From: Alopecurus myosuroides
Taxonomy: Eukaryota > Streptophyta > Magnoliopsida > Poales > Poaceae
Direction of reading: 5' to 3'
NCBI GenBank assembly: GCA_028641055.1
Contig: CM054061.1
Location: 27,763,523 to 27,827,522 of the forward strand
DNA: 64,000 nucleotides
Positions 22,658-34,459 of the stretch are shown here, piece after piece (positions within the stretch are counted from its first letter, which is position 1; every line of letters begins with the position of its first letter). The notes under the pieces were generated by a model. That model made no database searches and was not told the origin of the DNA. It worked only from the letters and a program-made list of their open reading frames with translations. The position numbers and the translations under genes are program-made.

Positions 22658-24022
22658 CTATTGAGAAGAGAAAAGGTCCGGATACTTCTTGCGAAGATCC
22701 TCTTCGGTCTCCCATGTTGCCTCTTTATCGGAATGATGAGACCACTGCACTTTTAAGAACTTGGTGCTCTTGTTGCGAGTTTTACGCTCGGTCTCATCGA
22801 GAATTCGAATAGGGTGCTCCTCATAAGAGAGGTCTTCTTGCAGATCAATTGAATCATGATCAACTGCACGACCTGGATCATTGAAGCACCTCTTGAGCTG
22901 TGATACGTGAAACACATCGTGCACCTTGGATAGCTTTTCTGGAAGTTCAAGACGATAGGCATTTTCTGGACGCCTTGAGAGAATGTTGAAAGGACCAATA
23001 TATCTTGGTGCAAGCTTTCCTTTGACACCAAAACGATGAGTGCCTCTGAGGGGAGTTACACGGAGATATGCTTTGTCACTAGCTGCATAGACCATGTCCC
23101 TGTGTTTGCTGTCATAGTAACTTTTCTGACGAGATTGAGCAATCCTCAGATTGTCACGAATGATGCGAACTTTCTCTTCGGCCTCGTTAACAATGTCAGG
23201 GCCTAAGAGTGAACGTTCACCAGCTCCAGACCAATTGATTGGACTCCTGCATCTGCGGCCATAGAGAGCCTCAAATGGTGCCATGCCTAGGCTTGCCTGG
23301 AAGCTGTTGCTGTAGGATAATTCAGCATATGGGAGAAATTCCTCCCATTTCATGCCAAAAGAGAGACCACATGCTCTGAGCATATCCTCGAGAATCTGAT
23401 TGACTCTTTCGACTTGCCATTGAGACTGAGGGTGATAGGCTGTGCTGAACAGAAGTTTGGTGCCCAAGGCTTCTTGAAAGCTTTTCCAGAAATGATAAGT
23501 GAATATGCTTCCACGGTCTGAGCTTAATTCCAATGGAACACCATGAAGAGGAACAATCTTTACTGTGTAGAGCTCTGCTAACTGACTAGCTGAGATTGTC
23601 TCTTTGACAGGAAAGAAGTGAGCTACTTTAGTGAGTCGATCAATGACAACGAAGATTGCATCGTTGCCCCTCTTGGACTTTGGAAAACCAGTGACGAAGT
23701 CCATTTCAATCATGTCCCACTTACACTCAGGGATTTTCAGAGGTTGGAGAAGACCGGCTGTTTTCTGATGAACTGCCTTAACACGTTGAGAAACATCGCA
23801 TTCAGAAACGTATTGAGCAATTTCACGTTTCATGCTAGGCCACCAATACAGTGTCTTGAGATCCTGGTACATCTTTGTACTTCCAGGGTGTATGGAGAGA
23901 GGAGTTTCATGAGCCTCCTTGAGAATGACATCTTTGAGACTTTTGAATTTGAGGAACTGCAATGCGTCCTTCGAAGAACACAGTTCCCTTGTCATCAATT
24001 GAGAAGCACTCAAATTTCTCAT
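22658..24022 (-). CDS. Integrase with chromodomain (3' part of pol), element B
   Basis: An open frame of 454 codons. The first about 25 are probably out-of-frame relative to the parent polyprotein, because homology begins near SLKDVIL. Zinc-binding region: H38, H45, C75, but the fourth ligand is serine (CDVSQ instead of the usual CDVCQ). The catalytic triad is present: D108 (MDFVTGFP), D169 (SSDRGS) and E205 (VERVNQ), with 35 residues between the last two. A GPY/F-type region ([16 protein letters not shown]) is followed by a C-terminal chromodomain-like segment (HPIRILDE to KYPDLF) that targets insertion in chromoviruses. It lies one frame off the upstream ORF, so the polyprotein is interrupted. 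Confidence 0.88.
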   Translation of the reverse strand: MRNLSASQLMTRELCSSKDALQFLKFKSLKDVILKEAHETPLSIHPGSTKMYQDLKTLYWWPSMKREIAQYVSECDVSQRVKAVHQKTAGLLQPLKIPECKWDMIEMDFVTGFPKSKRGNDAIFVVIDRLTKVAHFFPVKETISASQLAELYTVKIVPLHGVPLELSSDRGSIFTYHFWKSFQEALGTKLLFSTAYHPQSQWQVERVNQILEDMLRACGLSFGMKWEEFLPYAELSYSNSFQASLGMAPFEALYGRRCRSPINWSGAGERSLLGPDIVNEAEEKVRIIRDNLRIAQSRQKSYYDSKHRDMVYAASDKAYLRVTPLRGTHRFGVKGKLAPRYIGPFNILSRRPENAYRLELPEKLSKVHDVFHVSQLKRCFNDPGRAVDHDSIDLQEDLSYEEHPIRILDETERKTRNKSTKFLKVQWSHHSDKEATWETEEDLRKKYPDLFSSQ

Positions 24023-27000
24023 TGCCTCCTTTGATGGGTTCTACAATCTTCTTGATTTCAGCATCACGAAGTTGTTCAGAACGAATCTTGTCCTCGAGAG
24101 TTGGACTGGCTGTCAAGTTTGCAAGATAGCCTTGAGGAACAAGACCAAGGTTGAGCTTCTGGAATTCTTCATGAAGAGGAGGTTGGCTTTCCATGATCAT
24201 GAGATTATTGCAATACGACTTGCGACTGAGAGCATCGGCCATAACATTAGCCTTGCCTGGAGTGTAAGAAATGGTAAGATCAAAGTCTTTGATCTTTTCA
24301 ATCCATCTCCTTTGTCTGAGGTTTAGATCTGGTTGAGTGAAGATGTACTTCAGACTCTTATGATCGGAAAAGATTTCAGTGCGATTACCCAACAAGTATT
24401 GTCTCCATTTCTTGAGGGCAAACACAACTGCTGCAAGTTCAAGGTCATGAGTGGGATAATTGAGCCCATGTGTATTCAACTGACGTGAAGCATAAGCCAC
24501 AACTTGACGTTCTTGCATAAGAACTGCACCTAGACCTTGGAGAGAAGCATCACAGAATATTTGGAAAGGTTTGGATGGATCTGGGCCAACCAGAACTGGT
24601 GTAGAAGTGAGTTTAGTCTTCAGGAGATTGAAACTTTCATCACATTGTGGAGACCAGACGAACTTCTTGTCCTTCTTTGTGAGGTCATTTAGAGGTTTGG
24701 CAATCTTGGAGATGTTTTGGACGAAGCGACGATAATAGTTAGCCAAGCCAAGAAAACTTATTACTTGCTTCACCGTCTTTGGAGGTTTCCAATCGACAAT
24801 TGCTTTAACCTTTTGTGGATCAATGGCTATGCCCTTGGCAAAGATGACATGACCAAGGTAAGCAACTTCTGAAATCCAGAACTCACATTTGGAGAACTTG
24901 GCATAGAGGCGATGCTCGCGAAGCTTCATGAGAGTGAGACGAAGATGTTCTTCATGCTCTTCCTCGGATTTTGAGTAGACAAGAATGTCATCAAGATATA
25001 CCACAACGAACTTGTCGAGGTATTCATGGAAGACAGAATTCATGAGTCGAGAGAAGGTCGCCGGTGCATTGGTGAGACCAAAGGACATGACGGTGTATTC
25101 GTATAGACCGTAGCGAGTGGTGAAAGCTGTCTTTGGAATATCCTCTTTTCTGATCTTTATTTGATGGTAACCCATTCTCAAGTCCAACTTGGAGAATATT
25201 GAGGCTCCAGCAAGTTGATCAAAAAGATCATCGATACGAGGAATTGGATACTTGTTTTTGATGGTTTTCTCGTTAAGAGGACGATAGTCAACAACGAGTC
25301 TCTTTGTGTGATCCTTCTTCGCAACGAACAGAGTTGGGCAACCCCAAGCCGAGGAACTAGGTTGAATGTAACCTTTTTCCATGTACATATCAATTTGTTC
25401 CTTCAACAACTTCAGCTCGGGAGTTCCTATCTTGTAGGGATGCTTAGAGATTGGAGCAGTACCTGGTTCAAGTTCGATCACGAACTCAACAGCTCTGTCC
25501 GGAGGCATTCCTGGCAACTCTTCTGGAAAGACGTCAGGGAAGTCGCAAACCACCGGAACATTTTCAAGTGAAGGTAGAGGTTTTGCATTGAGGGTGCACA
25601 GCTGAATGGAACTTGATTCATGTGGAGAATAGATTATCTGGCCACAAGGGTGGGACCGAGTTATTGACTTTTGAGCACAATCAATTCTTGCTTTATTGGC
25701 CTTCAGCCAATCCATACCAAGAATGACATCAATGTCAGAATTGCCAAGCAGTATGAGAGAAGCAAGGAATATGTGGCCTCCAATTAGAATTTGATTTTTG
25801 TGACTGATCTTGGACGTTTGCATAGTTGCTCCAGGGGAGTTGACCACTAGCGGGGAACCCAAACCAACAAAAGGGAGTTTAATTGTTGTCGCAAAGATCT
25901 TTGACACGAAAGAATGTGATGCTCCGGTATCAAACAACACTTTAGCTGGAATAGAGTTTACGGGAAATGTACCGAGAACGACGTCAGGAGCTTCCTCAGC
26001 TTTGTCGATCTTGACATGATTCACCCTTGCGGTCCTCCCGACAGGCCTGTTGTTGGAGTTGAAGGCCTTAGGCGGGGGAGCGCGCCCAATTTCCTGGTTT
26101 GTGTTAGGACGAGGTGGTGGTGGTGGTAGCTGCCTCTGAGTGCACTTGTCGGCGTAGTGCCCCGTCTGCTTGCACTTGTAGCATGTGACGACACGAGGGG
26201 GCCCTGGCCTTGGCTGCCCCATCGAAGCCCTTTGATCATGCACCTGAGCAGGGTTGGGTGGGCGGGGAGCGAAGCCTGGAGAAGTTTGGGCGTATGGAGC
26301 CCGAGTGACAGCACCATTTGGTACCCAGATGCGGCGCTTCTGCGGAGGGGTGGTCATGTTGGAGGAGGAACCACCCTCACGCGAGTGCTTGCGAGACTCC
26401 TCGAACGCCTTGCGCCCATTTTCTTCATTGAGCGCGGTGTTAACGAGATCCTCGAAGCTGTTGGCCTTGACATTGGTTAGGGCATACTTGAGTTCCGGGT
26501 TAAAACCTCTGCTGAACCTTGCCATCTTCTTAGCTTCAGTGGACACCTCGTCTCCAGCGTATCGAGCGAGGCGATTGAACTCACTCTGATACCCGATGAC
26601 GTCCAACTTGCCCTGCTTGAGAGAGCAAAACTCTTCACGCATCCTTTCCATGAGACCATCTGGAAAGTGGTGCTTCAGGAAGGCTTCCTTGAAACAATCC
26701 CACGTGACTGGCATGCCAGTTTTCATGGCCTGGAAGTTTTCCCACCAAGTAGCTGCCTGACCCTTCAGCAGATAGGAGGCATACTTGACCTTGTCTTCTT
26801 CAGCTACGTGAGCAATCTCCAGAGCCTTGGCTATCTCACGGATCCAGTCATCAGCGTCCAGAGGCTCGCGTGTGGCCACGAAAGCTCTTGGGCCCAGACT
26901 AAGAAACTCCTTGATGCTGACTCGTGGAGCTGTCTGGTTGATGTGCTGATTAGCCTGGAACTGGGCCATCTGCGTCATGACTTGGGTCATCTGAGTCAAC

Positions 27001-27050
27001 AGCTCCGCGATTGGCGGTGGCTCAGGCGTGTTGTTCCTTGTTGGCGGCAT
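23907..27050 (-). CDS. Gag-protease-RT-RNase H polyprotein, element B
   Basis: 1047 aa starting MPPTRNN. Retrotransposon gag domain about residues 95-190 ([27 protein letters not shown]). CCHC zinc knuckle at 290-303 ([14 protein letters not shown]). Aspartic protease with DTGA near 374. Linker with [13 protein letters not shown], then reverse transcriptase with YLDD at 685-688. RNase H with D834 (FCDASLQG), ELAAV near 871, SDHK near 895 and ADALSRK at 938-944. The last about 15 residues (QIQKSQRC...) are a frameshift tail. The integrase continues in another frame from about 23945. RT and RNase H look intact, so copies may have been competent recently. Confidence 0.93.
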   Translation of the reverse strand: MPPTRNNTPEPPPIAELLTQMTQVMTQMAQFQANQHINQTAPRVSIKEFLSLGPRAFVATREPLDADDWIREIAKALEIAHVAEEDKVKYASYLLKGQAATWWENFQAMKTGMPVTWDCFKEAFLKHHFPDGLMERMREEFCSLKQGKLDVIGYQSEFNRLARYAGDEVSTEAKKMARFSRGFNPELKYALTNVKANSFEDLVNTALNEENGRKAFEESRKHSREGGSSSNMTTPPQKRRIWVPNGAVTRAPYAQTSPGFAPRPPNPAQVHDQRASMGQPRPGPPRVVTCYKCKQTGHYADKCTQRQLPPPPPRPNTNQEIGRAPPPKAFNSNNRPVGRTARVNHVKIDKAEEAPDVVLGTFPVNSIPAKVLFDTGASHSFVSKIFATTIKLPFVGLGSPLVVNSPGATMQTSKISHKNQILIGGHIFLASLILLGNSDIDVILGMDWLKANKARIDCAQKSITRSHPCGQIIYSPHESSSIQLCTLNAKPLPSLENVPVVCDFPDVFPEELPGMPPDRAVEFVIELEPGTAPISKHPYKIGTPELKLLKEQIDMYMEKGYIQPSSSAWGCPTLFVAKKDHTKRLVVDYRPLNEKTIKNKYPIPRIDDLFDQLAGASIFSKLDLRMGYHQIKIRKEDIPKTAFTTRYGLYEYTVMSFGLTNAPATFSRLMNSVFHEYLDKFVVVYLDDILVYSKSEEEHEEHLRLTLMKLREHRLYAKFSKCEFWISEVAYLGHVIFAKGIAIDPQKVKAIVDWKPPKTVKQVISFLGLANYYRRFVQNISKIAKPLNDLTKKDKKFVWSPQCDESFNLLKTKLTSTPVLVGPDPSKPFQIFCDASLQGLGAVLMQERQVVAYASRQLNTHGLNYPTHDLELAAVVFALKKWRQYLLGNRTEIFSDHKSLKYIFTQPDLNLRQRRWIEKIKDFDLTISYTPGKANVMADALSRKSYCNNLMIMESQPPLHEEFQKLNLGLVPQGYLANLTASPTLEDKIRSEQLRDAEIKKIVEPIKGGNEKFECFSIDDKGTVFFEGRIAVPQIQKSQRCHSQGGS

Positions 27051-27259
27051 CCTGAATGGAAATGCATTTTAGCACAACAATAGAAAAGGATAGACTTGGA
27101 AACCGAAAGAGAGATTATTCCAACGCATGAATAGATAACCAACAGGTACATCATCACATGTTCAAATACATCAGAATAACCAGTACACCATAAATGGTTC
27201 GAATACCAAAGGATAACTAAACATAGCTAAGAATGGATACATCGGTACTCCCATGCTCG

Positions 27260-28075
27260 TCACGCAGGACGGCGGCTAGGAGTACGGCGAGAGGTACGGT
27301 GAGGAGCACGCCCACGAAAGTAGGTGGAACGACGATCCACGTAGATCTGACGTGGTCTGAGACCGACTCTAGTCGTGGTGAAGTACATAGCGTCGACTCC
27401 CTGTGCTCCAAAGCGCGGAATCCCAGTGTAACCAGCACCAAGGTTAAGGAGTGGACCTCTGATCGGCTCGTAACCTCCAGCATCTGGCAGACGACGCCCA
27501 ACTGGCTGATCGAAACGTGCAAAGCGCTCGTCTCCAACAAAGTCTGTGGTGTAAGTCGCCAGACGAGTCAAAGCAAGGTAAAGCTGCTCTCTGACTGAAG
27601 CCAACTCCTGAGATAGTGTGCGGGCAACTGCGTCACTGTGCCTCACAAACTGAACGGTGGTGTGCAGCCTGGAGTTATCATGCTCGTAAACATCCAAGTT
27701 GTCGTAGAGAGTGAAGTGAGCTCCCTCCGAAGTGATGTAACCACGGGGGATGTGGCGATAGATAGAATCGTCAAATCCCCAGTAGTCAGCACGAAGGACG
27801 GTGAGGCTCAAATAAGCTGCCTGCTGCACATCCATATCCACTGTGGAACCCACTGCCTCGTAGCGGTGAACTACGCTCATGCCATCATCTGACAGAATGT
27901 AGATGATAGCCTGGTAGTAGGTCTGGTCAAACTCTCGCTGCTTCTCGTAGACCTGGTACTCTGGTGTCCAACGGAACCCCAAAAAAGTGACCATGTCTCT
28001 CAGCATCTCCGGATAACCGGCAGTGCTCTCGCAACGAGTCATACGAACCACCTGCGGGTAGAACCTGAGATCCAT
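27260..28075 (-). CDS. Extra ORF upstream of gag in element B (orf0-like)
   Basis: 271 aa if started at MDLRFYPQVVRM. The frame is open 47 codons further upstream, but that part aligns with the non-coding leader of elements A and C, so the inner ATG at 28075 is preferred. The ATG also follows CATCTGCAG, an acceptor-like site. Visible features: FLGFRWTPEYQVYE, YWGFDDSIYRHIPRGY, a helical stretch (VARTLSQELASVREQLY), and a basic arginine-rich tail (HRTSRRTPSRRPA). No transmembrane segment. Same strand as gag-pol. Sense ORFs upstream of gag have been reported in rice gypsy elements (orf0 of RIRE3/RIRE8, from memory). Function unknown. It is lost in A and C. Confidence 0.75.
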   Translation of the reverse strand: MDLRFYPQVVRMTRCESTAGYPEMLRDMVTFLGFRWTPEYQVYEKQREFDQTYYQAIIYILSDDGMSVVHRYEAVGSTVDMDVQQAAYLSLTVLRADYWGFDDSIYRHIPRGYITSEGAHFTLYDNLDVYEHDNSRLHTTVQFVRHSDAVARTLSQELASVREQLYLALTRLATYTTDFVGDERFARFDQPVGRRLPDAGGYEPIRGPLLNLGAGYTGIPRFGAQGVDAMYFTTTRVGLRPRQIYVDRRSTYFRGRAPHRTSRRTPSRRPA

Positions 28076-28601
28076 CTGCAGATGATCGGGGAAGTGTTGA
28101 GTAGACGCCGGTAGAAGAACTGAAGTGGCAAACAACAACAAGGTTTCAACGGACGAAAAGGATCTTGAGAAGAACAGGATATCGAAGCAACATTCGGGAA
28201 ACACGAGACCGAACACTCCTGAGGTACTACGGAAAACCCATCCGGGCTTCTAAAGGATCAATATCTACTGCTTAAGGAATAGAGGATCTGCTTCCGGGGC
28301 TTATGTGCCTCGGTTCTCAATCGTGAGTAGGCAACATGAAAATCATGTCACAACCACCTCCATTCCTATGGTCTAGTAGATATAACTATCCTAGAGAAAC
28401 CAGGATACGTGAAATCCTAACTTGAAAGTTTAGATGAGAAGAGAAAACAACGTTGCACTTCCTTACCAGAAAAAGGGAGGGTGGGTGGGGAAAGAAATAA
28501 AAGAACAGAATTCCTACTCTCACGTTTCATTTTTCCTATATAGCTACAAAATAGTTTCTAGACTCAACTGCGACCAGTAAAAGGGATCCTACAGGCAGAT
28601 A

Positions 28602-28614
28602 GGCTCTGATACCA
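28602..28614 (-). other. Primer-binding site of element B (tRNA-iMet)
   Basis: Minus strand TGGTATCAGAGCC, two bases after the 5' LTR. It fixes the orientation of the element. Confidence 0.92.
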
Positions 28615-29087
28615 TTTGTCGCACCCGGACTTCTAGAGGATACTCACAGCCCGCTAAACAGTAGATAATTGTCTTACGGGGCTTACCGGCACCCGCATCT
28701 CAATATGAGTAGGCCAACACGTAAACGTGTGACAACCAACCTCTACTATTCATCGTCTGCGTAAACCATCCCATAGAAATCCGACTACTTCCATTGACGT
28801 ACTTCATAACATACACACATGGTACGTCAACGGCATTGGAACAAGTGATATCACAACAAATCTCTAAGACACAAAGAAATAGAAATAAGTGGCAGATAGC
28901 TCTCACTAGAGCAGAGATAGCAAATACAGTCATGCAGAGGACACATGTCCCAACAAGTCATCATTACATCACAGCGGAAGCATCCAAAGTGTCTGAGTAC
29001 AGACAAGATCCAAATAGGCCTAAGAGGCCGGAAACGAAAAGTACGGAGCCCATCCATAAAGTCTCGGATCCAGCCCGGGTCCGCTAT

Positions 29088-30444
29088 CTACTCGTCAGCA
29101 GCCTCGTCATACTCCACGTAGTAGCCACCCTGGGGATCCTCGGAAACGTAGTCTGTAGAACACGCAGCCCCAAAGGGGTCAGTACAGACGAGTACTGGCA
29201 AGCAAGACGCACAAGATACCAAAGTGTACCCGGCAACACCAAGTACAGATGCTTTGGGTTCAACGGAAGATAGGTGATATAAAGATGCGGCAGCGGGCTG
29301 TTCTAACCAACTACAGAGACACGCTACAACATCCGGCTAAAAGAAGGGGATAAGATAGCGTAACGGAACCAACTACCACTATCCTCAAACAAACCCATCC
29401 TGGATCTCGCCCCTTATCCAAAGAAGCAATCCGAGGATAACCCACACAGTTGGATTAATGAAGGTTCAAGTTATTATGACAATATGCCTATTACTAGTCA
29501 AATTATTATTAATTAGGTGTAAGTTGTCTAATCCTTGTTAGCCAGCCCTATCACCAAGTCATCCATAACCGCGGACAACACGGCTTCTCGAGAAGATTTA
29601 ACCCTGCAGGGATGCACCAATTTGGCCGTACACGTAAGAATAACCCGCCAGACGGGGGGATCAACCCACCAAGCGAGGTACTCAACACAACCCAACTCTT
29701 CTTCGCATCAAGCCCAAAGAACCACGTGCTGTGCGTGCGCGGCTAATCGAGCCCCCACGAAGAAAAGGGGAACCCTCATAGCACTGGAAGACCACGCCGC
29801 CCTAAATGCCGACTACAAAAGTTCCACCCTGGCGCCAAGGGTTCGTACCTGCATATGCGTGCATCAAATGGAAAGCCCGAACTAAGTGTGGCGATTTGGA
29901 CGAGATGCGAATCGAATCAGAGTTGCGGGGGGCGCCCATACACGCTTCCCACATGCGGTTAGCGCGCTCAACATGGATCCAGAGGACAAGAACTTTTCCT
30001 GAGTTCGACACTAGCAGGCCTCAAAACCATACCCGGCCTCCTGCCGGTGTCTTATCATCAAATTAGCATTATCTCAAACATTAACAGGTTGTTGTTTAAA
30101 CTTCGAGCCCCCAGAACATAATAAATATGGTAACATAAATAACTGACCTCAGACTGGAGCATAAACAACCCTAAGCATGCTAGTAAGACACGGGCAACAA
30201 GCAACGGGGTTATAGGTGTGGAGGATAGGCTATATCAGGGTTACAGGATAACATGTGATAGGATCGGAACACAAGCAACGAATCTTAAGGCTAGCAGAAT
30301 AGACAACGGAAAGTATCGGTATCCAGTGTGGAAAGGACACAATGGTTCAGGTGAGTGAATACTTGCCTGCAAACTCAGTAGCCTGGTACTGGGCTAACTC
30401 CTCTGAAGTAGTGTCGTAAACCTCGTCTGTCTCAACGTCGTCGT
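29088..30444 (-). CDS. LTR-embedded spliced mini-ORF, copy B-right
   Basis: Exons 30444-30367 (78 nt) and 29152-29088 (65 nt). Same phase and GC-type donor as copy B-left. The second acceptor is CTACAG instead of CTGCAG, and the DPHGG motif reads DPQGG. Open to TAG. Confidence 0.45.
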
Positions 30445-31550
30445 CTATTCGAGAAGAAGCAAACAAACAACGCAGAGAGACAAACAATCAATAACATGGC
30501 ATAATGCACAATCATGGGATGATGCATGACAATCTAATTGATGCATCAAAGATAAGCTAGTTGACATGGTAACATAATTAAATGGGCCCATATGCAATTT
30601 GGATTGCATATGGAAAAGCCCATGAATTAAGGTTGAATTAAATGATCTACAACTAACCATCATGTGGAAGTTGATTAGAATGATGCATGGATGATGAAAA
30701 CAATAAGAAAACAACATTAGCTTCAATTTGAAAATGTTGTTTACCAAGTTTGGAATTTTATTTATTAAGTTATGAAATTTGGCTTCTTAAATGAGTTACA
30801 CAAGCATTTGTTGTTTTCACCAATATTAGTTGTTCAAAATAGATAACAAAATTCATATTTGGAAAGAACACCAAATTTTAGATGGAAAACATATTTCATT
30901 TGTTGAAAATGGATTTAAAATGAGCAAGTTATTAATTTGGCAATTTTAAATGCATTAATTAAGAAACAGTTGTTTTCAGCAATTTAATTTATTTAAAACA
31001 GAACACAAAGTTGATATTTGCAAAGTTCATGAAAAATGGAATGGAAAACATATTTTGCATGTGCCATTTGAATTAAATTTGAATTAGTTATGAATTTGAC
31101 CAAATTTGAATGAGTTGTTTGAATTTGAATTTTTGAAACCATTTGAAAGGTTCAAAGCAGTATGCAAATGGTTTAAACATGTAGATAATTTAATTTGGTA
31201 TAGAAAACATATTTTATTTGTTGAATTTGGAATTTTTATGCCCAAGTTATGAATTTTGCAAAATTAAATGAATTAAACAAGGATTCAAATATTTCACCAA
31301 TTTAAAATATTCAAAACAGTAAAAAAAAGTTTATATTTAGGTAGATAATTAAATTTGGTGTGGAAAACATATTTAAATTATTAAATGTGGATTTATAATG
31401 AATTAGTTATGCAATTTCAAAGTATAGGATGTGTTCTGCCATTTTATTAAATTACAGGGACTAGGAAAAATATTAACAGGGACCTAGAAAAAAACTACAG
31501 GGACTTGTGTGCGAATAAACTTTTGATTCTGGATCTGGAAAAATAAAAAT

Positions 31551-31633
31551 AAAAAGGGTGCTTTATTCTCGCGCGGGGGGGATCGAACCTAGGACCTCCT
31601 GGTGCGCGCGCACGGTTGCAACCAGTGGGCTGC
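31551..31633 (-). promoter_or_regulatory. tRNA-like Pol III module in LTR, copy B-right
   Basis: Minus strand: GCAGCCCACTGGTTGCAACC, then GGTTCGATCCC as B box, then a T5 run at 31555-31551. Confidence 0.55.
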
Positions 31634-32855
31634 TCGCTCGGTACGTGTTAGGTACTGCTCGCGCATGTTTTTGAGGTAACAGGTGCGGGTGGTCTGACGA
31701 AACTGAACAAAAGTTCAGTTACCTGAACCCGATCGGTAACATAAAACGACGGACGACGACCGGCTGCTCGATGCGGCTGCTGGCGTGCGCCGGGGTGGTG
31801 CGCGGGGTGCTGGGCGCGTGCTGGCCGCGTCCAGCGAGGAGGGAGAGGGGCGACAGGGGGGTGGTTCACCGCGGCTCGACGAGGAAGCAGAAGACGGTGG
31901 CGCAGCGACAGAGAAGGAGAGGCGGTCGACGGCGGCGACCGTAGGCTTGGCGGCGGCGATCCCGTGCCCCAGGGGCTCCTCCCTGGAGGCGAAACGGAAG
32001 AGGAGGACGTGGCCTTTCCGTTCCCGTAGCTAGCCGGCTCGGAGGGGCGCCATGGCCGCGGCGATCACCGGCCGTTCTCCTCCGTCGCCTCGGTGTGCAG
32101 GTTCAGAGAAACAGAGAGCTGGAGGGAAAGAGAGAGAGGAGAAAAATGGCGGCGGCAGGGAGGAGGAAGAGGGAGCTAGGTTAGGGTTTGGAGCCTCGGG
32201 GGGAGGGGGTAGAAATAGGAGGGAAGTGGAGCAGGGCGAGCTCTGCTCGATGGGGGAGCCTCCCCTCCTCTGTCTCTGTACAGAGGAGGAAGACGACAAC
32301 GAGGTGGGGGGCGCATGGGCTTTGGGGCTGAGGTGGGCTCAGCCCAATTGGGCTGGCCTGCCCTCCCCCCTTTTTTTTTTGTTTTTGCTGTTTCTGTTTC
32401 TATATATTTTTTTTTTCACCCTATTTTTGTAGGAAAGAAAAGAGGGAAAAGAATAGGGTTTTGGGGTTGAAAAATTTTGGTGATAATTTTTATTAGTTAT
32501 TTATTGCAAAAGCCCAGCTGTGCAACTTTTTATTTTCCAAAATTTTAAATTTTTATTGCTGTTTGAAATTCAAATGGATTTGAGTGAAATTTGCAATAAT
32601 TGACTTATTGAAACTTAAGCAAGTTTAAAGTTTGGAATTTCAAGTTTATTGGAAACAATTGGATGTTTTGATTTGAATGTTTCATTAAAAATTGTAACAG
32701 AACAAGTATGAAACACGGATTTGAATTTTTGTTTGAAAATCAAATGGAAAACAATTGAAACAAATGCAAAACTCATGATGGAATGATGCAAACTAAAATT
32801 AAACAAAAAGCAAACATTGTAAGGCTGTTTTAAATACTTGGGATGTTACACGTGG

Positions 32856-33301
32856 ACTCGCTCATGCGCAGGTAGTCATCTTGTGCATCTGCGGGAGCAC
32901 CGTATGCAAGCAACCTCATGGCCATCGTGCACTTCTGGATAGAGGTAAACCCTACCGTGGCGGTGCAGTCCTTCTTCAACTTGAAGTAGGTTTCGAATTC
33001 CCGGATGGCATGCATGATCTTGAGGAAGAGCGTGAGTTTCATCTTGAAACGACGCCGGAACACCTTCTCGTCGTTGGTGGGATCCTCGGCGAAGTAGTCG
33101 GAGTAGAGGATGCAGTAGCCCTCGTACCGCTGCCTCGGCCTACTCTTGCGGCGACCGGGCTTCGATCCAGTGCGGCGCGGCGTCCTGGGCCTGCAATCCG
33201 GCCAGGCAGCTCAGGACGAGCAGATGCTCCTCGTCGTCGATGGCGGCATGGTCTTCCTCGTCGAACAGCTCGGCGATAATCTCCTAGGCGTCGGAGTCCA
33301 T
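32856..33301 (-). pseudogene. PIF/Harbinger transposase, N-terminal part
   Basis: It begins at ATG 33301. Codon 6 is TAG (33286-33284) within MDSDA-stop-EIIAELFDEE. A frameshift follows near 33170, between HWIEARS and RQRYEGYCILYSDYF. The conserved N-terminal block VFRRRFKMKLTLFLKI and CTMAMRLLAYGAPAD follows and runs in frame into the element B insertion. With the catalytic part at 17518-18389 this makes one decayed transposase gene. Confidence 0.8.
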
Positions 33302-33777
33302 GGCTCGGACAGAGCGTCGAACGCCTTGCGGGCGGGTGGACGCGGCTCACCGGGTACAATCTCCTCCACGGCGGAGACACGATCGAACAGCGGCGACGAT
33401 GTGGTGGACTAGCCGGCGGTGGTTTGTCTCGTCGATCTTGTGCGATTGTGGCCGACAGCGGCGGCGTGGAGCGCGGCCGGTGGTGTGGCGACGGCGAGGC
33501 GGGCGAGCAGAAAAGACGAGTCGGGGGGTGGGGAAAGTGGGCAAATAGCGCTCCCCTCGCTGACAGCGCTGGCCCACGCGCGCTTTTCCTTTCGCCGCCC
33601 CCCCCCCCAGGCCGAACCCAATGGGCTGGGTTCCGCCTGGGGGCGGCGGCGCTAATTTCCGCCGAAACGGCACTTTTTCAGGTCCTGGGGGGGCGACTGG
33701 TGAAAAAACGGCGCTTTCCACGCAAAACGGCGCTAATTTGCGTCCTGGGGGGGACGACTAGAGATGCCCTAAGTTAC

Positions 33778-33894
33778 CTGTGTTGTGCTGCTCATAAACC
33801 TTGGAAGGCAGGGGCCCGAGGCGTGCGTTCGCCGGATCAGCGCAGCGGCCGCCGGCGCTCGCTGGAGAAGGGCGGATCGGACAATCGCGGCCAT
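33778..33894 (-). CDS. Host gene candidate, exon 1: mitochondrial presequence
   Basis: ATG at 33894 in GAGAAGATGGCC opens a 39-codon exon ending at CAG/GTAACT, a good splice donor. The peptide MAAIVRSALLQRAPAAAALI followed by RRTHAS and PRFMSS is rich in Arg, Ala and Ser with no acidic residue, and has an R-F-M-S-S cleavage-like site, as in plant mitochondrial presequences. Exon 1 ends on a codon boundary and exon 2 at 17162 begins in phase. PIF element 1 starts only a few bases after the donor GT, making intron 1 about 16.6 kb. The mature protein is not recognised. Whether the gene is still spliced is unknown. Confidence 0.55.
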
Positions 33895-34156
33895 CTTCTC
33901 AAAATCGAGGGATCAGGCGAAGCAACACCGGCAACGGGGGAAAACAGAACATCGGCGGTGCGCGTACCTTGCTTAGGGCAGGGGCTAACAGAAATTAAAC
34001 CCTAGGCCCGTCCGGAAGCTGTATGCGTGCAGGTGCAGGTTAGATAGATGGGCCTGTAGGGGTCTGGGGCCTCTTCTTCCGTGTGGCTGCCTGTTCGATA
34101 AGTGGGCATGTGAGCCTCTTTTTCTTTTCCCGTATAATAAAGATTCGGTCTGGTTA
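33895..34156. other. Upstream region of the host gene candidate
   Basis: GC-rich near the ATG, then mixed sequence up to PIF element 2. No clear TATA box was found. It is the presumed 5' UTR and promoter of the minus-strand gene, and PIF element 2 lies directly upstream. Confidence 0.3.
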
Positions 34157-34459
34157 GGCTGGTGCCAGTGCACCACCCGTTATAGCCTCGACACGTTAGC
34201 TTTTACCCTCACTCTCATCCCACTCTCACCACACTCTCTCCCCACGGTGCCAGGGCTATAGTGTCAGCTCTCATTTTTCTCTCATCCACATCAGCATTTC
34301 TTTTTCAGATTAAATTATTTCACTCGCTTTTGTTAAGACATTCAAAATAATGCAAGAAAATTATTTTATTCAACTAAAAATGTTACCGATTACATTATAA
34401 ATAAAAAATTACATATAAATAAAAAAATTACATAAAAAAATTGAAAAAAAATACATAAT

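Larger units (their letters stand above)
18390..32850 (-). mobile_element. Ty3/gypsy chromovirus (Tekay-like) element B, near full length
   Basis: LTRs at 18390-22620 and 28617-32850 (4231 and 4234 bp) flank a 5996-bp interior. Both ends carry TSD CGTGG (18385-18389, 32851-32855). PBS and PPT orientation put the 5' LTR on the right. The coding order from 5' is an unknown ORF, gag, protease, RT, RNase H, then integrase with a chromodomain. That order plus the chromodomain indicates the chromovirus clade, and the long LTRs suggest Tekay/Del. It is the only copy here with substantial coding capacity. Confidence 0.95.
28617..32850 (-). repeat. 5' LTR of element B (right)
   Basis: 4234 bp, from minus-strand TGTAACATCCCAAGT at 32850 to GGTGCGACA at 28617. 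Between it and gag lie about 540 bases of leader (28616-28076) with the block shared by A and C, then the extra ORF. Confidence 0.95.
17263..33769 (-). mobile_element. PIF/Harbinger element 1, split by gypsy element B
   Basis: Terminal inverted repeats GGGCATCTCCAGTCGT (left) and GGGCATCTCTAGTCGT (right, inverted) are flanked by TAA at 17260-17262 and 33770-33772, the 3-bp TWA-type duplication of this superfamily. Without the nested retrotransposon it is about 2.04 kb. It carries one transposase gene on the minus strand, now broken. It sits in intron 1 of the host gene candidate. Confidence 0.9.
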
